Origin: Albula goreensis | Taxonomy: Eukaryota > Chordata > Actinopteri > Albuliformes > Albulidae | Reading direction: 5' to 3' | Assembly (NCBI GenBank): GCA_022829145.1 | Contig: CM040749.1 | Location: forward strand, 20,855,987 to 20,919,986 | Length of the DNA: 64,000 bases | Shown: positions 58,912-64,000 of the stretch, one piece after another | Numbering within the stretch: the stretch's first letter is position 1 | Layout: each line of letters starts with the position of its first letter | Notes under the pieces: model-generated | What the model was told of the DNA's origin: nothing | Databases searched by the model: none | Seen by the model: only the letters and a program-made list of their open reading frames with translations | Made by a program: the position numbers and the translations under genes

Positions 58912-60941
58912 GTATTTCTCTATCATTTGAGAAGTATAGCTCAAGACATCTTCCACATGAACAAGGTGGCAAACAGTGCTCATCTCCGCTTGGCCATAAG
59001 TCTCCACAGTCTCAGCAGGAGTAATTGCATGCACTTATTACTAGCTGTTTAGGCTCTGCAGTCCACAATATACACCATTATATATTCTGTTGTTTTGGGC
59101 CAGTGTGCAGCTTACACTGTCCTGTGACAGTGTGTGCAGGCTAGAATTTAAGTTTACTTAAATAAAAATCCTCACATCTATGCATTCACATTTTTCAGTT
59201 GGGTTGTTGATGCCTTGCATGTAGCCATCTCAGCACCCATGCATAGTGTGGGTGCAACCATAATGCAGATTGGCTTTGGATTTGGTCTGTCTTTTGTTGT
59301 TGTGTGTGCAAAGTGGCTGTGTTCATGTCTGCTGGGGGAAGGAAACATCATTATAGGGAAGGAGGGAAAAACATAAAAAGAAACCACTTTCAGATTACAT
59401 GCACCTCAAACATGAAATACAGTTATTTATGGTTTGCACTTTGTGAAAATGTGAATAAAACACACCTGAGGTGACAGCTTTTAAAATGGTAAAATATATA
59501 TTTGTGAAATCATGGGTAAAATATTACAATATAACTGAATGCTGTATCCATCCACTGAAATTAACCAATCAATGCCATCCCATCAGGAATGAAAGACATC
59601 CTGGAAACACATTTGTAATTGGAAATAAAAAAGTCTGCATGTCAATGTCTTTTTTCTTGAAACATTCATCATCTCCACTAAATTTAGAGACTGAGTGGAT
59701 AGTATGTGTGTCATAGACAGAGTCAGTATATTATTTTGTAGTTGTCATTGTAACTGTTGTTATATACTTTATCTGTACATGGATTCATCAAGTCTCAGCC
59801 CAGTGCTGGTGTTGTCAGTTGGTGAGATCTAGCCTTTAGAACTACGCCTCAGTCTCACATTTCAGTCAGATGGATGAAGTGTAAGATACCTGACAATGCA
59901 ATGCAGTGCAGTACTCTATAGCAGATGGACTGCAGCAGAGTGCTGTGCATTATAATACTTGCCATGAGTGGATGATGCTAACCAAGTGACCATGAACAGA
60001 ATAGTGAAAGATAATGAGAGATCATGTACACAATGTCCGATCAATATAGTCTATGTTTATGTGAGGAGCATTGTTATCTGTGCCCTTCTGTGTGTGCCAG
60101 GGAATGCCTGTGTGTTTGATTGTCTATGTGTGTGTATGCATGTTTATGAGAGTATATGTGTTGGTGTGTGTACAGCAGTGTTCGCTGCTTGTGTGTCAGC
60201 ATATTTGTGTCACTAGTAGGTCACAGTCTAAACACGGTTATTGTGTTCTTACAATGTTTTGTCAGTGGCGTTCCACCCTTCTGGTTTGGGTGCTATGCCA
60301 GGCACACCCAGTTCAGAGAACAGTGCTAGGCACAGGGACTTTGTGTAGTCTGTCATGTGTTGTGTTGCCTAGACATTAAATGTAACACTACTTCAATTTG
60401 TGATCTCCCTGTAAGTTAGAGTTGCACCAGTGAAAGATAAGCCAAATCTTTAATCTGGGGCTATGCAATTTCTGTGGTGTTTAAAAATGAATCACCAGAG
60501 CTTACCAGTCGTGGCAGATACAAACAGTAGGGTCCCCTTTTGTGAGGACTGTTGGGAGAGCAACATGCATTTTATGGTTATTTACCATGCTCTCTTCTTT
60601 TATGGCCCCTTGCCATGTTCCCAAACACAGCCAGAGAGGGACAAATGGTCCCTCTCCCTCATAAACACTTCCAAACTGGGGATCAGAGGAGCAACAGGCT
60701 TTTTGAGCACGGCAAGGAGTAGACCTTTATTCATACATGAAGACAAACCACTTATGATGGCCAATATGGATCTACATTTGGGGTCACCAGTTAAAAGCGG
60801 AAATTGGGCACGGTACGACCCTCTTTGTTCTTGGTGAGCCCTAAGGTGCCCCCCAAATGTGGAATCCTTTGACAAACATGCTGAACCACAGGGGAACCAC
60901 ATCACCTTTCTCTCCCTCTGGCTCCTTCCCCTTCTGGAACA

Positions 60942-61050
<109 letters not shown>

Positions 61051-64000
61051 TAGGGTCACTTTCCCCTTCTATACCCCATTAATAATCACCTTCTTCATAT
61101 TGATAAAGTCACATGACAAGAGGAGTGTCTCAATATAACTGCAAAGCCATGCATGTGCAGAACTGTCTGTTCCTTTCTGTGAACTCTCCACCCTAAACTT
61201 GTATATGTTCATGTTTGGTGTCATTGTGATGCTTGTAAAGAGCTGATCACAGAAATGTTAGTACTGAAGCCTTGTGTTTTCCAGTTGTTAAAGTTTCAAT
61301 ATAAGATTAAGTCCTGGATAAAACTTCAGGCACTCTCCCACCATAAAATTTAGTATGCGAGGATCAGAGAGGAGGGGAAGAGTTTGGGCCTGGAGCAGGC
61401 CTCATTGCTCAGCCTTATTGCTTCATCTTTTTTGCCTCTTTGCTTGCCTGGTCTATCTACTGCCACCACTGGTACTATTGCACATTTGGGATTATTTAGC
61501 ACTTTGATTTGGCTGAAGTAGGAAGTAGCTCTTTGGTGCTCCTCAAGTTATACAAACGTTGACTGGTTATTTTTCATTTCATTCATTCATCTGTGATCCT
61601 GAATATTCTTTTTTGTCCTTGTTTAGCGGTCAATCATCAAATAAACATTTTAAACTATTCAATTTACAAGTGTATATACATTATATTCCTGATAAAAGCT
61701 GATCCACCTACTACTCATTTCTATAAATGAAGGTGGTTATTTAAGCAATAGTTAATATTTTTAATTGTAATTATTTTAGTAAACCAATTTTAACTTGCTA
61801 CCTGTTGGTTAGGTGAGGAGTTTTAATAGTTACTGTCACTTGTGTTCAGTATTCAGAGTGCTGGACGTTAAACAAGGGCTTTGATTATTAGAACACCCTG
61901 GATTTAGAGAACCGATATTTGGGTCAAATCCTCACTTCACTGACAGGACCATGGTTCCTTCAAACTACCTGCAGGACTCATTTTAATACATCACTCAAGA
62001 ATGCATATCTGTACTTCCTCTTCATTGTCCTTTCAACAAAGACCTCATTGGCAAGTTTGGCGCTGTCACTAAGGCAGTTGCAGGGCACCTGAAATTCAGA
62101 GGAAACAGATGGGGTGTAGGCCTTGTCCATGACTAAACAGTACCAGCGTGGGAAGATTGTTTTCTGCCACATGCCTTGTAATTACAGTCTGGTCAAAAGG
62201 TGCCTTGAAGGGGTTTCTGTTTTATTTAAGGCATCGAATAGACTTGTGAATCTTTTTTAATGCATCACAAGAAAGTACACTGGACCAGTATCTAATGTGG
62301 AGAAGGTGAAATATTTGAATCATTTAAGTATTTTAGCCTTCCATTTTTCTCATTGCAACTCTCCCCCACTGAGTTAAGAGCAAGCAGGCATTCATATGAC
62401 TCCAATTTACATGGTGCATAGCCGTCTCCAGTTTACATATTGTAGATGCAACAAAACTCACATACTGCATTGGAATATGCAATTGGAAAAGCAGCAAGTC
62501 AACAAATGTTCCTTCTGCAGAAGCCTAGCTTGTGAAGACTAGTTGCTAGTGAGAGGATAAGAAGGATGAGTTTCATCACTTCAACCCTGTTTTAAATCCA
62601 GTTTCTTTCTACAATGAATTAGAAAATACAGTTGAAACTGTGCAGCAAAGTTGACTGTAGGTTTGGAGATCCAGAAAACAGCATTGCTGCCTTTTTTGGA
62701 CCTGTATTTCTTGTCATTGATGCGCGTGATAGATCTTCCTCATCTTAATCGAATGTGAACTGGAAATAATGAAACTTCTTTCCCTACAGCTTAAATTGTT
62801 GGGCTTCATATACACATTGTAAATACTCTTGTATTTGGTTTCCTGTGTGGGTTACAGAGTCACATACAATGCTGCCAATGTCTGACCAAAGAACGGTCAA
62901 GGCCAGAGCTTAATATTGCTCAACCTAAGAGGGTTTGCAACTGGATTGATCTCTTCACTGATTTACAGTTTGATTGCATTATCCTCTTATTATATTATTT
63001 CTTCCCCAGGCAGTCATGATTCCATTTGAGGTCAGGTATCATATCTGAGGAGGAAACCATGATTGAACATACATTCCAGCTCAACACTTTTCCGCATGTC
63101 CCATTCATTTTCACACTGGGTGAAACAGCATTAACACTACTGAAAATACGCTCACACCAGAGTTGGCCTGAGGAATCCAGTCAGTAGAGCTTAGGGACTA
63201 TTCAGTAACATTCTTTTGGCTGTAAACTGGGAGCCAATTCAATTATGTTACTGTTTTTAAAGCCCTGAAATCTCCTCTGATTCAAAGCATATGTGTTCTT
63301 TACTGGTCTCAGGTATAATGGAGGGAGCTGTGGGGCGGAAGGCAGGAAAGGCAGTGTTGCCCTTGGCACTGAGAGCTGTTGCTGGCGGGGTGTTGTTGTG
63401 GGTGCTCTGACAGTGATATGCTTTGTCAAACAGATGTCAAAACCATGAGAAACCTCCATGGCCCCTATACCTTGTTAAAAAGCAGTGTGGAAATATGTTA
63501 CCCAGTTTTTCAGAAGCCTAGGAGAAAGAGGTGTAGGAAACACTGAACAGCTGTCTGGCAGTAAAGGGTTCTCTTACCCACTGGCAGTGCAGCCAGGTTT
63601 TGAGATTTTTTTATTTGAGTGTCATTGGATGTTCTTACTATATATGAACTTGGGATATCAATTCATTATTTTGTGTAATGATTAATTAATGATAAAGTGT
63701 GATTAATTTATCTTTGGCAAGTTTTAATTGGTCATAACCAACATTTTGTGATACACTGAATTGACTTTGTTCTAAAAAAAAAAAAACAGAACATTACCTC
63801 ATTAATCAGAAAGGACACAGTCAATGGGAGTGACCCGTTGAACATCATACCTGTGAAAAGTTGAAAATGAAAACCACAACTGATGAACAAACAAGCACCA
63901 TCATACTATGAGTATCCTGGACACTTGATTCATTTAGCAAACATGCAAAACATGCTTGTAATACTTGAAATAAAAAGAAAAAAATTCTGTTGGAAAAATG

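Noticed and set aside
58930-59030. Faint match to the INO80 lobe 2 segment VDQQAMDRAHRLGQ (reading MNKVANSAHLRLA).
   Set aside because: Position is right, but the same bases can be aligned equally well to a different INO80 segment (DIF), so the match is not specific. The start also overlaps no splice site.

Overview
The window looks like nuclear DNA from a ray-finned, most likely teleost, fish. It has long introns, sparse genes, TG microsatellites and degraded DNA-transposon and SINE copies. Its proteins are recognisable vertebrate orthologues of intermediate divergence. I recognise three intact genes and one large dead gene.

Layout. (1) 1445-7954, minus strand: ZFYVE1 (DFCP1), 11 coding exons that sum to exactly 780 codons plus stop. 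Its probable promoter lies near 8.9-9.06 kb and its 3' UTR runs to the left edge. (2) 9.1-22.1 kb: no recognisable gene; a pogo-type MITE, microsatellites, an old tRNA-SINE-like copy and a few CTCF-like motifs. (3) 22105-23690, minus strand: RHOV, three exons, 233 codons. (4) 24717-29018, plus strand: VPS18, five exons, 978 codons, head-to-head with RHOV across about 1 kb. That 1 kb holds a TFEB/MITF-type M-box. (5) 33959-58378, plus strand: a collinear series of decayed exons of INO80, the chromatin-remodelling ATPase. Exon boundaries are partly preserved, there are in-frame stops and frameshifts, and helicase motifs I and II are destroyed. (6) 58.4-64 kb: no recognised gene; a very long TG repeat.

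The RHOV-VPS18-(DLL4-CHAC1)-INO80 neighbourhood is a known vertebrate synteny group (human 15q15). Here RHOV and VPS18 survive, INO80 is a ruin, and I see no trace of DLL4 or CHAC1 between VPS18 and the ruin. The simplest reading is one of two paralogous segments left by a genome duplication, in which this INO80 copy lost function while a functional copy remains elsewhere. The INO80 relic is the most notable finding: it is invisible as open reading frames and has to be read exon by exon. Gene products: ZFYVE1 acts at omegasomes and lipid droplets, VPS18 in HOPS/CORVET endolysosomal tethering, and RHOV is an atypical Rho GTPase.

Limits. All identities rest on remembered family sequences and visual reading. 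No alignment, expression or conservation test was run. Regulatory motifs and conserved-element candidates are suggestions only.
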